Shown here piece after piece: positions 26,206 through 34,711 of a DNA stretch of 64,000 nucleotides. The stretch comes from Pyxidicoccus sp. MSG2 (GTDB lineage: Bacteria; Myxococcota; Myxococcia; Myxococcales; Myxococcaceae). Under the pieces are notes generated by a model. It was not told the DNA's origin. It saw only the letters and a program-made list of their open reading frames with translations, and ran no database searches. Every line of letters begins with the position of its first letter. Positions within the stretch are counted from its first letter, which is position 1. The position numbers and the translations under genes were made by a program. The stretch lies in assembly GCF_026626705.1 (NCBI RefSeq), contig NZ_JAPNKC010000001.1, forward strand, positions 3,348,001 through 3,412,000, given 5' to 3'.

Positions 26206-28071
26206 ATGAGAGACCCCCTCTTCGCGGACGTGGAGCCTGGCACGGATGTGGGTGGCTTCTCGGTGGAGGGGCTGCTGGGCCGGGGCGGCTGCGGCGCCGT
26301 CTTCCGCGCGCGGCGCGGGGGCCACGCCTTCGCGCTCAAGTTGCAGTCGCTCTCCGCGCTGGGTGGGTGGGCGCAACGCGAGGTGACCATCCTCACGCGG
26401 CTGGGCCACCCCAACGTGGTCCGCTTCCATGCCTGCGGGCTCTGGCCCGACAGGGCGCCTCGGTGGTTCTACATCGCCATGGAGTTGGTGGAAGGGCGGA
26501 CGCTGAACGACTGGGTGGCGGAGGAGAACCCCAGCGCACGCCGCGCGGGGCGTCTCGTGCTGGACCTGGCGCGTGGACTCGCGGCGGCCCACGACAGCGG
26601 CGTGCTGCACCGGGACGTGAAGGAGAGCAATGTGGTGGTGCGCGACGCCACCGGACAGGCGGTGCTGGTGGACTTCGGCGTGGGCTCGTACCCGGGGGCG
26701 CCGCGCCTGACGCGGGAGGTGCTGCCTCCCGGCACGCCGCAATACCGCAGCCCGGAGGCGCTGGCCTTCCGGCGGGCACATGGGGAAGGCGCCGACGCGC
26801 ACTACGTCTCCACGGCGGCGGACGATCTGTATGCCCTGGGTGTCCTCCTCTACTGGGTGCTCACGGACAGGCACCCCTTCGCCGCGCCCTCGTCCGCGAC
26901 GGAGGTGGAAGCCGTCATCTCAAGGACGCCCACGGCTCCGCACGAGGCGAACCCACGCGTGCCCCCAACGCTGGGCGCGCTCTGCATGCGGCTGCTGGAG
27001 AAACAGCCGGAAGCACGCTTCTCCAGCGCGGGCGCTCTGGCCGAGGCGTTGGAGGTGGAGTTGGCCGGAGCGGACGACGCCTGGGACGTGCCGCTCTGTG
27101 AGAGCAAGGCCTCCGCTCCCGCCGCACCACCCGAGGTGCCGGAGGACGGCGAGGAAGCATGGATGCTGGAGGGTGAGGCAGGAGGAGGCGTGCCACGCCG
27201 GGGCCGGCTGCCTGACCGAATCGTGCCCGATGGGGCCGTCCCCGCCGCGGCTGGCGCGGCGGCACCGCCCACTCCTTTCGCCGAGCCGCCCGTGCGGGCG
27301 CGAAGCGGCTTCAAGTGGGCTGTCCTCATGGGCCTTGTGGCCAGCCTCGTCGTGGGGGCGGCGCTGATGATGAGGGCACACGCGCCTCCATCCCTGTCTT
27401 CCGGTAGGGAAATGGCGCCGTCCGCCGCGCGGCCAGAAGCTGAGCGGGCCGCAGCCGCACCCTTGTCGGCGGCCTCCACTCCCGCGGTCGTCGCCCCGCC
27501 GGCGGCGCACGTGCAGAAAGATGAGTCACCCGTGAAGCAGCCTGCTACTCCTCCTCCCGCCACTCCCGCGCAGCCCCGCCCGGCCCGCCTCTCCGGCTCC
27601 CTGGCGCGCGTTGCCGCCGCCGCGGCCGCCTGCACCGCCCTGGCCTGCCCCGGGGGGCCACAGTTTCGTGAGAAACCTCCCGTCGAGCCGTGCCCCGTGG
27701 GGGCCGTGGATGCCATGAAGAAGCTGGGTATCGACGTGGGCGATGAGGGTTACGGAGTCATGCCCGGGCGCAGCCCCGACAAGGGAGTGGACGTGGTCAC
27801 CGTGCGCGATGGCTGGGTCCGCGTTGAAGTAGGCGAGCTGGGGCACCTGGAGAATGGAACGGTGAGCGGGCGGCTCATCGTGGGCGAGCGCGTCTACGGC
27901 CGCTTCACCGAGGGCCGGACGAAGAGGGGAGACGTCTTCCCCGTCTGCCTGGAACTGCGTGACTTTGAAGAGCGCGTCCGGGGTGTGCGGCGCGAGCCGG
28001 GCAGTACCGCCGTGGACTCCGCGCGCATCATTTCCACCGTGGCCTTGAGTGCGGTGGACCACTTCGAGTGA
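26206..28071 (+). CDS. Transmembrane Ser/Thr protein kinase
   Basis: 621 residues. The kinase domain (~15-285) is complete: GLLGRGGCGAVF, ALKL with Lys45, HRDVKESN with Asp137, VDFG with Asp156, and GTPQYRSPEAL. A Pro/Ala/Glu linker, one transmembrane helix (~370-390, WAVLMGLVASLVVGAALMM), then a Pro-rich stretch and a ~130-residue exterior domain with Cys pairs (ACTALACPGG, EPCPVG) follow. It should phosphorylate cytoplasmic proteins in response to an external cue. The stop overlaps the DUF2381 start (TGATG), so the two are translationally coupled and probably one functional unit. Confidence 0.94.
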   Translation: MRDPLFADVEPGTDVGGFSVEGLLGRGGCGAVFRARRGGHAFALKLQSLSALGGWAQREVTILTRLGHPNVVRFHACGLWPDRAPRWFYIAMELVEGRTLNDWVAEENPSARRAGRLVLDLARGLAAAHDSGVLHRDVKESNVVVRDATGQAVLVDFGVGSYPGAPRLTREVLPPGTPQYRSPEALAFRRAHGEGADAHYVSTAADDLYALGVLLYWVLTDRHPFAAPSSATEVEAVISRTPTAPHEANPRVPPTLGALCMRLLEKQPEARFSSAGALAEALEVELAGADDAWDVPLCESKASAPAAPPEVPEDGEEAWMLEGEAGGGVPRRGRLPDRIVPDGAVPAAAGAAAPPTPFAEPPVRARSGFKWAVLMGLVASLVVGAALMMRAHAPPSLSSGREMAPSAARPEAERAAAAPLSAASTPAVVAPPAAHVQKDESPVKQPATPPPATPAQPRPARLSGSLARVAAAAAACTALACPGGPQFREKPPVEPCPVGAVDAMKKLGIDVGDEGYGVMPGRSPDKGVDVVTVRDGWVRVEVGELGHLENGTVSGRLIVGERVYGRFTEGRTKRGDVFPVCLELRDFEERVRGVRREPGSTAVDSARIISTVALSAVDHFE

Positions 28072-29003
28072 TGCCGTGGAGGTATGCCCTCGTGCTGAGT
28101 CGCTTTGGCGCGGTCCTGCTGACGTGTGCCCTGTTTGTCGTGACCAATGCCACCGCTCAGCCCGAAGGTGACCCGTGGGCGCCAGGCACGCGCCGCATCA
28201 CCCTGGAGCCGCAGCGCGCGGGTCCGCCTCCGAAGGTGCGCATCAGCCCTGGCGTGGGGACGATCCTGGTCTTCGACACGGCCGTGGCGCGCGTGGAGCT
28301 ACAGGAGCATGAGCGCTTCGGGCGGGTGCGGCTGGACAAGGACACGCTCACGCTGCTGCCCACCTCCAACCTCGAGGCGGAGGAACTGAAGCTCACCGTT
28401 CACTTCGAGGACGGGGCGGTCCCCATGAGCGCGGACTTCCTCCTGGTGGTGCACGCCACGCTGGCCGAGCGGCAGGTGGAAGTATTTCGCCACCCGCGTT
28501 CTGCCGCCAACCTCCAGGCGGAGCTGGAGGAGAAAGACGCGAAGATGCGGCGTCTGGAAGAGCAAGTTGCACGGTTGCAGGCAGCACAGGCGCAACCGGA
28601 AGGCCTCACCGGCCTGCTCGTCACCGGGCACATGGACGGGACAAGAGGTGTCCAGGTACGCGCGCTGGCGCGTGACTTCGTGCTTCACCGGCGCAGCGCG
28701 CTGCGCGCCACGGGGGTGGTCACCTACCGCGCCGCGAGGAGCTTCGCGCTCTCGGTGAAGTTGGAGGGCATTGGCGGACCCGAGGCGTGGCAGGCGGAGG
28801 GCGCGGCCTTGGAGGCGAGGGATGGAATCGCGCTCCGGGTGCTGAGGGTGTGGCAGTCTGCGCCGCTTCAGTCAGGCGAAAAGGGCCAGGTGGTGGTGGA
28901 GACCGAAGCCGAGGACACCACCAGCCCGGGGCCGTACACGCTGACCGTCTGGGCCACGGGCGGCAAGCGCCCGGTCATCCTCGGCAACATCCAGTTCCCA
29001 TAG
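28071..29003 (+). CDS. DUF2381 (TIGR02268-type) exported protein
   Basis: 310 residues. Signal peptide FGAVLLTCALFVVTNATAQ; then the DUF2381 pattern known as a Myxococcus paralogous family: ISPGVGTILVFDTAVARVEL, LDKDTLTLLPTSNLEAEE, and a predicted short coiled coil (ELEEKDAKMRRLEEQVARLQ) before a C-terminal beta domain. Function is unknown; in myxobacteria these genes very often follow a Ser/Thr kinase, as here. The ATG at 28071 shares its A with the kinase stop. An upstream GTG at 28068 is less likely. A periplasmic partner of the kinase exterior domain is an inference from coupling. Confidence 0.88.
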   Translation: MPWRYALVLSRFGAVLLTCALFVVTNATAQPEGDPWAPGTRRITLEPQRAGPPPKVRISPGVGTILVFDTAVARVELQEHERFGRVRLDKDTLTLLPTSNLEAEELKLTVHFEDGAVPMSADFLLVVHATLAERQVEVFRHPRSAANLQAELEEKDAKMRRLEEQVARLQAAQAQPEGLTGLLVTGHMDGTRGVQVRALARDFVLHRRSALRATGVVTYRAARSFALSVKLEGIGGPEAWQAEGAALEARDGIALRVLRVWQSAPLQSGEKGQVVVETEAEDTTSPGPYTLTVWATGGKRPVILGNIQFP

Positions 29004-29244
29004 GCTTCCGGTAGGACAGCCGTGCACATGATCCAGCGTCAGATCATGCGAGGGCGTGTTGTTGTTTTGTTGAGTTCTTCCATGGTGCTTTCTCTGTTGC
29101 GCCGCGCGATTACGACGCACCACGGGAGAGCAGACACCGGGCCAATGCTGGCAACGTGTGATTACGCCAGTTTGCGTGCAAACTCGGGCTCAGCCTACTT
29201 CTGCACGTGCAGAAGTGAGAGGTGGTTGCCTGGGTGCCCTACTC
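29004..29244. other. AT-richer spacer with three inverted repeats
   Basis: No gene is seen. Three palindromes are present: CATGATC-N8-GATCATG (29027-29048), AGTTTGC-GT-GCAAACT (29169-29184), and a perfect 20-bp palindrome ACTTCTGCAC/GTGCAGAAGT (29197-29216). Base composition is more AT-rich than the surroundings. The right end coincides with the start of the cheB-like fragment, so this could be a foreign or recombination-linked segment, or a control region left from the ancestral locus. Confidence 0.55.
29197..29216. repeat. Perfect 20-bp palindrome
   Basis: ACTTCTGCAC is followed directly by its reverse complement GTGCAGAAGT, with no spacer and no mismatch. It is too symmetric for a terminator with a loop and fits a dimeric DNA-binding site or a recombination/replication site. 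It lies 28 bases before the cheB-derived scar. Confidence 0.7.
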
Positions 29245-29502
29245 AGGTGGCCGGGCCGGACGCGGTGGGCGTGTTGCTCACGGGCATGGGCGACGACGGA
29301 GCGGACGGGCTGGCGGACATACGCCGCGCCGGGGCCGCCACGTTCGCCCAGGATGCTGCCACCCGCGTGGTGTACGGCATGCCGCGCGACGCAGTGCTGC
29401 GCGGAGCAACCGAGCAGTCTCTGCCACGCGACTCCCTGCCCGAATCCATCCTGAACGCGGCCTCGCGACGCGGGTCCTCACCGGGTGACGAGGAGGAGCC
29501 TC
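29245..29502 (+). pseudogene. cheB 3'-end fragment (left scar, part 1)
   Basis: This ~258-base stretch aligns with 35534-35795, the last quarter of the intact cheB. The same residues can be read: AGPDAVGVLLTGMGDDGADGL, AATFAQDAATRVVYGMPR and SILNAASRRGS. It starts without any upstream part of cheB. Where intact cheB ends in TAG, this copy has lost three bases (GAGGAGGAGCCTCGC), so the frame runs on into the aminopeptidase fragment. It is a relic, not a functional esterase: the catalytic Ser and His regions are missing. Confidence 0.85.
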
Positions 29503-29699
29503 GCGGCATGCGCTGGCCCCTCCCCGTCCTCCTCGCATTCGTCGCCCTCCGCCGCGCCCACGCGCCCGAGCCGGCGACTCCCGCTCCCGTGGCCGCGGCG
29601 CCCACGTATCCCGAGCCCCAGCCGCCCGCGCCGCGGATCCCCGACACCGTCCGCCCCGCCCACTCCGCGTTGGACTTGAAGCTTCTCCCCGCCGAGCCG
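29503..29699 (+). pseudogene. M1 aminopeptidase 5'-end fragment (left scar, part 2)
   Basis: From ATG 29508 it matches the first ~198 bases of the intact aminopeptidase gene at 37461: MRWPLPVLLAFVALRRAHAPEPAT, then TYPEPQPPAP, PDTVRP and LDLKLLPAEP. It carries a six-base deletion in the Pro/Ala region and Tyr-to-Ser and Cys-to-Arg changes. It stops abruptly at GCCGAGCCG, where comF-derived sequence begins; the two parents share only two to three bases at the join. Confidence 0.85.
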
Positions 29700-29869
29700 T
29701 GGCGGACGCTTTCACTGCGTCCGCCGCCGCGAAGGGCCGTGAGGTGCTGCTGGTGGACGACGTCTTCACCACGGGCGCCACCGCGCGTGCCGCCGCCATG
29801 GCACTGCGGGAAGCTGGCGCGGTCCGGGTCGAGGTGCTGACCGTGGCGCGGGCCTTCAGCCTCGCCTGA
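29699..29869 (+). pseudogene. comF 3'-end fragment (left scar, part 3)
   Basis: This matches comF 23942-24112 with scattered differences, including the PRPP-loop codons GTGGACGACGTCTTCACC and the stop codon. Weaker similarity continues ~50 bases past the stop (GAGTGGCCGAACTCC here, GAAGTGGCCGGACTCC at 24130). It is out of frame with the preceding aminopeptidase fragment. The ancestral copy therefore included comF's downstream flank. Confidence 0.85.
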
Positions 29870-30079
29870 GGACACGCCGCAACTGGGAGTGGAGTGGCCG
29901 AACTCCGCGGGCCCGGGTCCGAGCTTCAGGCACCCTGTCCTGATCGACCCGGCCAACCCTCCAAGCAGACATGCAGTCCGGGGCGTTTGGTACCCAACTT
30001 GAGACATGCCCGGATTGACGTGTATTTGGAGCACACACGTTCCACGCTCCACCCGGCCCGGTGGTGACAGGACACGCAC
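29870..30079 (+). promoter_or_regulatory. Upstream region of the chemosensory operon
   Basis: The first ~60 bases continue the comF-flank similarity. A candidate promoter reads TTGAGA (29999-30004), 18 bases, TATTTG (30023-30028), about 50 bases before the cheA GTG. It is only a partial match. I see no sigma-54 GG/GC pair. Confidence 0.35.
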
Positions 30080-31720
30080 GTGGACCTGCAGGCCGTCGTA
30101 CACATCTTCGTCGAGGAGGCGGAAGGACTGCTCCACACCCTGGAGCAGGGCTTCCTGACGCTGGAGTCGTCCCCCGGCGAAGCCAACGCCCTCGCCGGCA
30201 TGCTGCGCGCGGCGCACACGCTCAAGGGCAGCTCGGCCTCGCTCGGCCTGGAGCGCTTCCCCGCAATCATCCACTCGCTGGAGGAGCACCTGGAGGCCCT
30301 GCGGGACGGACACCTCGTGGCGGACGCCGCGCTCGTCACCCGCTTCCTCGAGCTGGTGGATGCGCTGCGCCACCAGGCCCGAAGCACCCGCCTCGGGGAG
30401 CCCGAGGCCTCGGCGAAGGCCGAGGCGGTGCTCGCGGAAGTGGAGCAGCTGCGCAGGCGCACGGACGCAGCCTCTCCGGTCGCCACCCCAGCCGCGCAGA
30501 CCCCGGGTGCCTTCGAGGAGACACCGGGCACCGCCGTCCGGGTGGAGGAGGAGCGGCTGGACCGGCTGCTCGACGTGACGGGGGAGCTGACGCTGGACCA
30601 CGGGCGCGTGGTGGAGCTGGTGCGCACCGGCGCGGCGCGCGAGGCGCTCCTCACGGAACTGGAGGACATGCGGCAGCGGCTGCGGAGCCTGGAGGCAGCG
30701 GTGCTCCAGGCGCGGCTGGTGCCCGTGGAGCCCATCCTCCACGCCCAGCAGCGCACGTTGCGGGACGCCGCCGCCGCCTGCGGCAAGCGCGTGCGGCTCG
30801 TCGTGGAGGCCGGGGGCGTGGACATGGACACGCGCGTCGCGGGCCCCCTGCGCTCCGCGCTGCTCCACCTCATCCGCAACGCCGTGGACCATGGCATCGA
30901 GTCACCCGAGACGCGCCTCGCGCGGGGCAAGCCCGAGGAGGGGGCGCTCACGCTGCGCGCCGGGCATCGCCTGGGCTGCCTGGTGGTGACGCTCTCCGAC
31001 GACGGCGCGGGGTTGGACCGCGAGCGCATCCTCGCGCGGGCCCGGCAGCGCGGCCTCGTGGCCGCCGACGCGCGCCCGGAGGACGCGGCGCTCGACGCGC
31101 TCATCTTCGCCCCGGGCTTCTCCACCGCCGAGTCCGTCACGGCGCTCTCCGGCCGCGGCGTCGGCCTGGATGCGGTCCGCCAGGAGGTGGAGTCGCTGCG
31201 CGGCGGGCTGGACGTGGGCAGTGAGCTGGGACGCGGCACCACCTTCACGCTCCGGCTGCCGCTCCACCTGGCCATCATCCCGGGCTTCGCGGTGGTGGCC
31301 GGCGCCCACGCCTACGTGCTGCCCCTGGACGCCGTGGAGCAGTGCGCGCCGCTGCCGGACGGCGCCGCGCGGCCCGGCACGACGGAGGGCGTGCTCCACC
31401 TGGGCCGGCAGCCCATGCCCTACGTACGCCTGCGCGACGCCTTCCGGCTCGGAGGCGCCGCCTCCCGCCGCGAAGAGGTGGTGGTGGTGCGCACCGAGGC
31501 GGGCCGCGCCGCGCTGGTGGTGGATGCGCTGCTCGGCGAGCACCACGTCGTCGTCAAGCCGCTGGGCCCGCTGCTGCGACGGCAGCCCGGCCTGTCGGGC
31601 GCGTCCGTCCTCCCCGACGGGCGGCTGGCGCTGCTGCTGGACCTTCCCTCGCTGCTCCGCTCCCCCTCCGCTGTCCCCATGGCCCCGCCCCCGAGGCCCG
31701 TAGGAACCCCCACCCCATGA
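30080..31720 (+). CDS. cheA: CheA-type histidine kinase lacking P2
   Basis: 546 residues from GTG. P1 HPt domain (1-~110) has phosphorylatable His46 in AAHTLKGSS. A ~40-residue linker replaces the P2 CheY/CheB-docking domain. P3 dimerisation (~155-230), P4 ATPase with LIRNAVDHGIE, SDDGAGLD and SGRGVGLDAVRQEVE, and P5 CheW-like coupling domain (~400-530) are all intact. It should autophosphorylate under receptor/CheW control. No CheY-like receiver is encoded in the operon and the CheB receiver lacks its Asp, so the phosphoryl target must be elsewhere. The stop overlaps the next gene by ATGA. Confidence 0.93.
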   Translation: MDLQAVVHIFVEEAEGLLHTLEQGFLTLESSPGEANALAGMLRAAHTLKGSSASLGLERFPAIIHSLEEHLEALRDGHLVADAALVTRFLELVDALRHQARSTRLGEPEASAKAEAVLAEVEQLRRRTDAASPVATPAAQTPGAFEETPGTAVRVEEERLDRLLDVTGELTLDHGRVVELVRTGAAREALLTELEDMRQRLRSLEAAVLQARLVPVEPILHAQQRTLRDAAAACGKRVRLVVEAGGVDMDTRVAGPLRSALLHLIRNAVDHGIESPETRLARGKPEEGALTLRAGHRLGCLVVTLSDDGAGLDRERILARARQRGLVAADARPEDAALDALIFAPGFSTAESVTALSGRGVGLDAVRQEVESLRGGLDVGSELGRGTTFTLRLPLHLAIIPGFAVVAGAHAYVLPLDAVEQCAPLPDGAARPGTTEGVLHLGRQPMPYVRLRDAFRLGGAASRREEVVVVRTEAGRAALVVDALLGEHHVVVKPLGPLLRRQPGLSGASVLPDGRLALLLDLPSLLRSPSAVPMAPPPRPVGTPTP

Positions 31721-33315
31721 TGCTCAGGAACATTCGAATCGGACCCCGGCTGGCCGCGGGCTTCGGCGTGATGATGGCGCTGGTGCTCGCCGTGGCGCTC
31801 GCCAACCACATGGGCCTGACCCAGGTGGAGGAGATGTCGCACCGGCTCGTTGCCGGCGACAACCGCCTCACGGCGAAGTCCCAGGCGGTCGTCACGCTGA
31901 CCCAGGGCCTGCGCCGCTACGAGAAGGACTACTTCCTCAACATCGGCAACGCCGCGCGCCAGGCGGACTCCTTCCAGCAGTGGACGCAGGCGCGGACGGA
32001 CCTGGCCGAGGCCGTCCAGGAGTTGCGCGAGAGCACCACCGGGAAGGACCACGAGGACGTGATGCACATGGAGCAGGCACTCCAGGAGTACGCGGACGAC
32101 TTCCGCGCCGTGGTCGCGGGAATCCAGAGCGGGACGCTGCACACGCCCCAGGAGGCCAACACCACGCTGGAGCAGCACAAGGACGCCATCCGGCTGCTGG
32201 AGACCACCGCGGACGCCCAGCACGAGCGCTACGAGGCGATGGTGGAGGGCCAGCTGGAAGGCACCCTGCACACGCTGCGCTCGGAACTGTGGGCCTTCGT
32301 CGCCGTCGCCCTCGTGCTGGCCGGCGCCGCATCGTGGCTCCTCACCCGCTCGCTCACCCTCCCCCTGCAGCGGGCCGTGGCGTTGGCCGAGCGCATCGCC
32401 TCGGGCGACCTGCGCGAGCGCGTGCGGGTGGACGGGCGTGACGAGCTGACCCGGCTGCTCCAGGCGCTGGACGGCATGGCGGAGCGCATCCGCGAGGTCA
32501 TGGGCCAGGTCCGCTCCGAGGCGGACGGCCTCTCCTCCGCGTCCGGCCACGTGGCGGCCACGTCCACCTCGCTGTCGCAGGGCACCAGCGAGCAGGCCTC
32601 CGCCGTGGAGGAGACGACGGCCAGCCTCACGCAGATGACGGTGGCCATCAACCAGACGGCCGCCCACGCCCGGACGACGGAGCAGATGGCCCAGCAGGGC
32701 GCGAAGGACACCGAGCTGGGCGGCGCCGCGGTGACGCAGACGGTGCAGGCGATGCGCGCCATCGCCGACAAGGTGCTGCTCATCCAGGAGCTCGCCTACC
32801 AGACGAACATCCTCTCGCTGAACGCCGCCATCGAAGCGGGCCGCGCGGGCGAGCACGGCCGCGGCTTCGCGGTGGTCTCCACCGAGGTGCGCCGGCTGGC
32901 CGAACGCAGCCAGGGCGCGGCGCGTGAAATCGCCACCCTGGTCAACAGCAGCGTCGCCACCTCGGAGCGCGCGGGCGAGCGGCTCGGCATGCTGGTGCCC
33001 TCCATCCGCAAGACGGCGGACCTGGTGCAGGAGGTGGCCACCACCGCCAGCGAGCAGGCCACCAGCGTGGGCCACGTGAGCCGCGCCATGGGGCAGATGA
33101 GCGTGGTGACGCAGCAGAACGCCTCGGCCGCCGAGGAGCTGGCCGCCACCTCCAAGCAGCTCGCCGGACAGGCCAGGAGCCTCCAGCGGCTCCTGGGCCT
33201 CTTCCAGCTCCCGGAGCTCCGTGAGCCGCCCGTCGCGTCCACGCCCCGGGAGCCGCCTCCGCCGGCCGCCGGGCTCGACTCCCACTTCCAACCCTTCGCG
33301 GTGGGAATGCGATGA
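31717..33315 (+). CDS. Methyl-accepting chemotaxis protein
   Basis: 532 residues. TM1 at ~12-31 (LAAGFGVMMALVLAVALAN), a ~160-residue periplasmic helical sensor (RRYEKDYFLNIGN recalls helical-bundle sensor domains), TM2 ~192-211, HAMP to ~265, then the signalling coiled coil with tip QTNILSLNAAIEAGRAGEHG and methylation-type helices rich in Glu/Gln/Ala. The C-terminus is a Pro-rich tail without a CheR pentapeptide. As the only receptor in the operon it probably feeds this CheA through the adjacent CheW. ATGA overlaps tie it to cheA and cheW. Confidence 0.93.
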   Translation: MMLRNIRIGPRLAAGFGVMMALVLAVALANHMGLTQVEEMSHRLVAGDNRLTAKSQAVVTLTQGLRRYEKDYFLNIGNAARQADSFQQWTQARTDLAEAVQELRESTTGKDHEDVMHMEQALQEYADDFRAVVAGIQSGTLHTPQEANTTLEQHKDAIRLLETTADAQHERYEAMVEGQLEGTLHTLRSELWAFVAVALVLAGAASWLLTRSLTLPLQRAVALAERIASGDLRERVRVDGRDELTRLLQALDGMAERIREVMGQVRSEADGLSSASGHVAATSTSLSQGTSEQASAVEETTASLTQMTVAINQTAAHARTTEQMAQQGAKDTELGGAAVTQTVQAMRAIADKVLLIQELAYQTNILSLNAAIEAGRAGEHGRGFAVVSTEVRRLAERSQGAAREIATLVNSSVATSERAGERLGMLVPSIRKTADLVQEVATTASEQATSVGHVSRAMGQMSVVTQQNASAAEELAATSKQLAGQARSLQRLLGLFQLPELREPPVASTPREPPPPAAGLDSHFQPFAVGMR

Positions 33316-33845
33316 GCGCGGAGGGCGCAGGCACCCGGCAGTACCTCACGCAGCACCTGTGTGGTGAGCGTTACGCGCTGCCGCTGTCGCGTGCGCGGGA
33401 AGTCCTCCGGTACGGCCCCCTCACGCCGGTGCCCGGAGTGCCGCCGTCCATCCGCGGCGTCATCCACGCGCGCGGGCGCGTGGTGCCGGTGGTGGACCTG
33501 GCGGTGCGCTTCGGCCGCCCGGCGCAGGAGCCCACCCCGTGGACGTGCTTCGTGCTGGTGGAGGTGGACGTCGACGGCGAGCCCACGGTGCTAGGGATGA
33601 TGGTGGACGCGGTGGACTCGGTGGTGGAACTGGCCCCCGAGGACGTGCTGCCGCCGCCGCCCTTCGGCACCGCCATCCGCACCGAGTTCCTGCTCGGCAT
33701 GAGCCGCCTCGGTGACGGCATCCTCCTGCTGCTGGACGTGGACCGCGTGCTGGCGCATCACGAGCTGCTCGCCGCGGGAGAGCTGGCGGCCCGTGAGCTC
33801 GCGACACCGGGCTCCAGGCCCGGCGCTGGAGACGCGCCGGCATGA
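33312..33845 (+). CDS. cheW: CheW coupling protein
   Basis: 177 residues. It shows the CheW fold: ERYALPLSRAREVLRYGPLTPVPG, PSIRGVIHARGRVVPVVDLAVRFG, and the second SH3-like half ending in GDGILLLLDVDRVL. It links the receptor tip to the CheA P5 domain. A ~25-residue Ala-rich tail extends past the usual end. ATGA overlaps at both ends. Confidence 0.93.
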   Translation: MSAEGAGTRQYLTQHLCGERYALPLSRAREVLRYGPLTPVPGVPPSIRGVIHARGRVVPVVDLAVRFGRPAQEPTPWTCFVLVEVDVDGEPTVLGMMVDAVDSVVELAPEDVLPPPPFGTAIRTEFLLGMSRLGDGILLLLDVDRVLAHHELLAAGELAARELATPGSRPGAGDAPA

Positions 33846-34711
33846 AGGCCGCGGGGCTCGCGAGCCTGGCGCAGCCGCCACTGCCGGAGCCGGCGGCGCT
33901 CTCGCGCCTGCGGGAGTGCTTCTACGCCGAGGCCGGGGTGCGTCTGGGCGAGGGCAAGGCGGAGTTCGTCCGGTGGCGGCTGTCCGCGCGGCTGCGCGCG
34001 CTCGGGCTGGAGTCCTTCATGGACTACGCGGCCCGCGTGACGATGGACACCGCCGAGCGGAAGAAGATGGTGGAGGCGCTGCTCGTCCACGAGACGTGCT
34101 TCTTCCGCGAGCCCGCACAGTTCACCTGGCTGGAGCGCGAGCTGTTCCCCCGCTGGCGGCAGGACTCGCGCCGCCGCAGCCGCCATGTGCGCGCCTGGAG
34201 CGCGGCGTGCTCCACCGGCCAGGAGCCGTACACGCTGGCCATGGTGCTGCTGGCGAACCTTCCCGCCGAGGAGGGCTGGAGCGTGGAGGTGCTGGGCACG
34301 GACCTGTCCGGCGACGCGCTCTCCCGGGCCGAGGCGGCGATGTGGCCGCTGGAGAAGGCGTCGGAGATTCCCACCGCGTACCTCCACCGCTTCATGCTGC
34401 GCGGCACCGGCCCCGCCGAGGGGTGGATTCGCGCGGGCCCCCAGCTGCGCTCGGTGGTGCGCTTCCAGACCCTCAACCTGCTGCGCGCGGAGGACACCGC
34501 CCCCGGCACCTTCGACCTGGTGCTGTGCCGCAACGTGCTCATCTACTTCGACGCCGCGTCCAGCGCTCGGGCGATGCGGGGGCTGGTGCGGAACCTCGCG
34601 CCGGAGGGCCTGCTCCTGCTCGGCCACGCCGAGGGCCTGCACGGGCTGCGCGGCCTGCGCGGCGTCCATTCCTCCATCTACACCCGGGCCCCCGAGGCGC
34701 CCGCCCCATGA
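33842..34711 (+). CDS. cheR: CheR chemotaxis methyltransferase
   Basis: 289 residues. The N-terminal helical domain (~15-90) and C-terminal SAM-dependent methyltransferase domain are both present: LLVHETCFFREPAQF, AWSAACSTGQEPYTLAM (SAM motif I region), VLGTDLSGDALSRA and FDLVLCRNVLIYFD. It methylates receptor glutamates. No TPR extension is present. It opposes CheB, and both are coupled to it by ATGA overlap. Confidence 0.93.
   Translation: MKAAGLASLAQPPLPEPAALSRLRECFYAEAGVRLGEGKAEFVRWRLSARLRALGLESFMDYAARVTMDTAERKKMVEALLVHETCFFREPAQFTWLERELFPRWRQDSRRRSRHVRAWSAACSTGQEPYTLAMVLLANLPAEEGWSVEVLGTDLSGDALSRAEAAMWPLEKASEIPTAYLHRFMLRGTGPAEGWIRAGPQLRSVVRFQTLNLLRAEDTAPGTFDLVLCRNVLIYFDAASSARAMRGLVRNLAPEGLLLLGHAEGLHGLRGLRGVHSSIYTRAPEAPAP

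Noticed and set aside
26018..26209. 63-codon frame ending on the kinase start by ATGA
   Set aside because: Third-position GC is clearly lower than in neighbouring genes and there is no motif; only the last 23 codons from ATG 26138 with a good ribosome-binding site remain a weak leader candidate.
29022..29840. 272-codon frame joining the palindrome region, cheB and aminopeptidase fragments
   Set aside because: It is open only because the cheB stop was lost in the scar. It lacks catalytic parts of either parent and goes out of frame in the comF part; treated as pseudogene fragments.
29004..30079. Insertion sequence or prophage at the che boundary
   Set aside because: No transposase, integrase, terminal inverted repeats with target duplication, or phage genes are visible.
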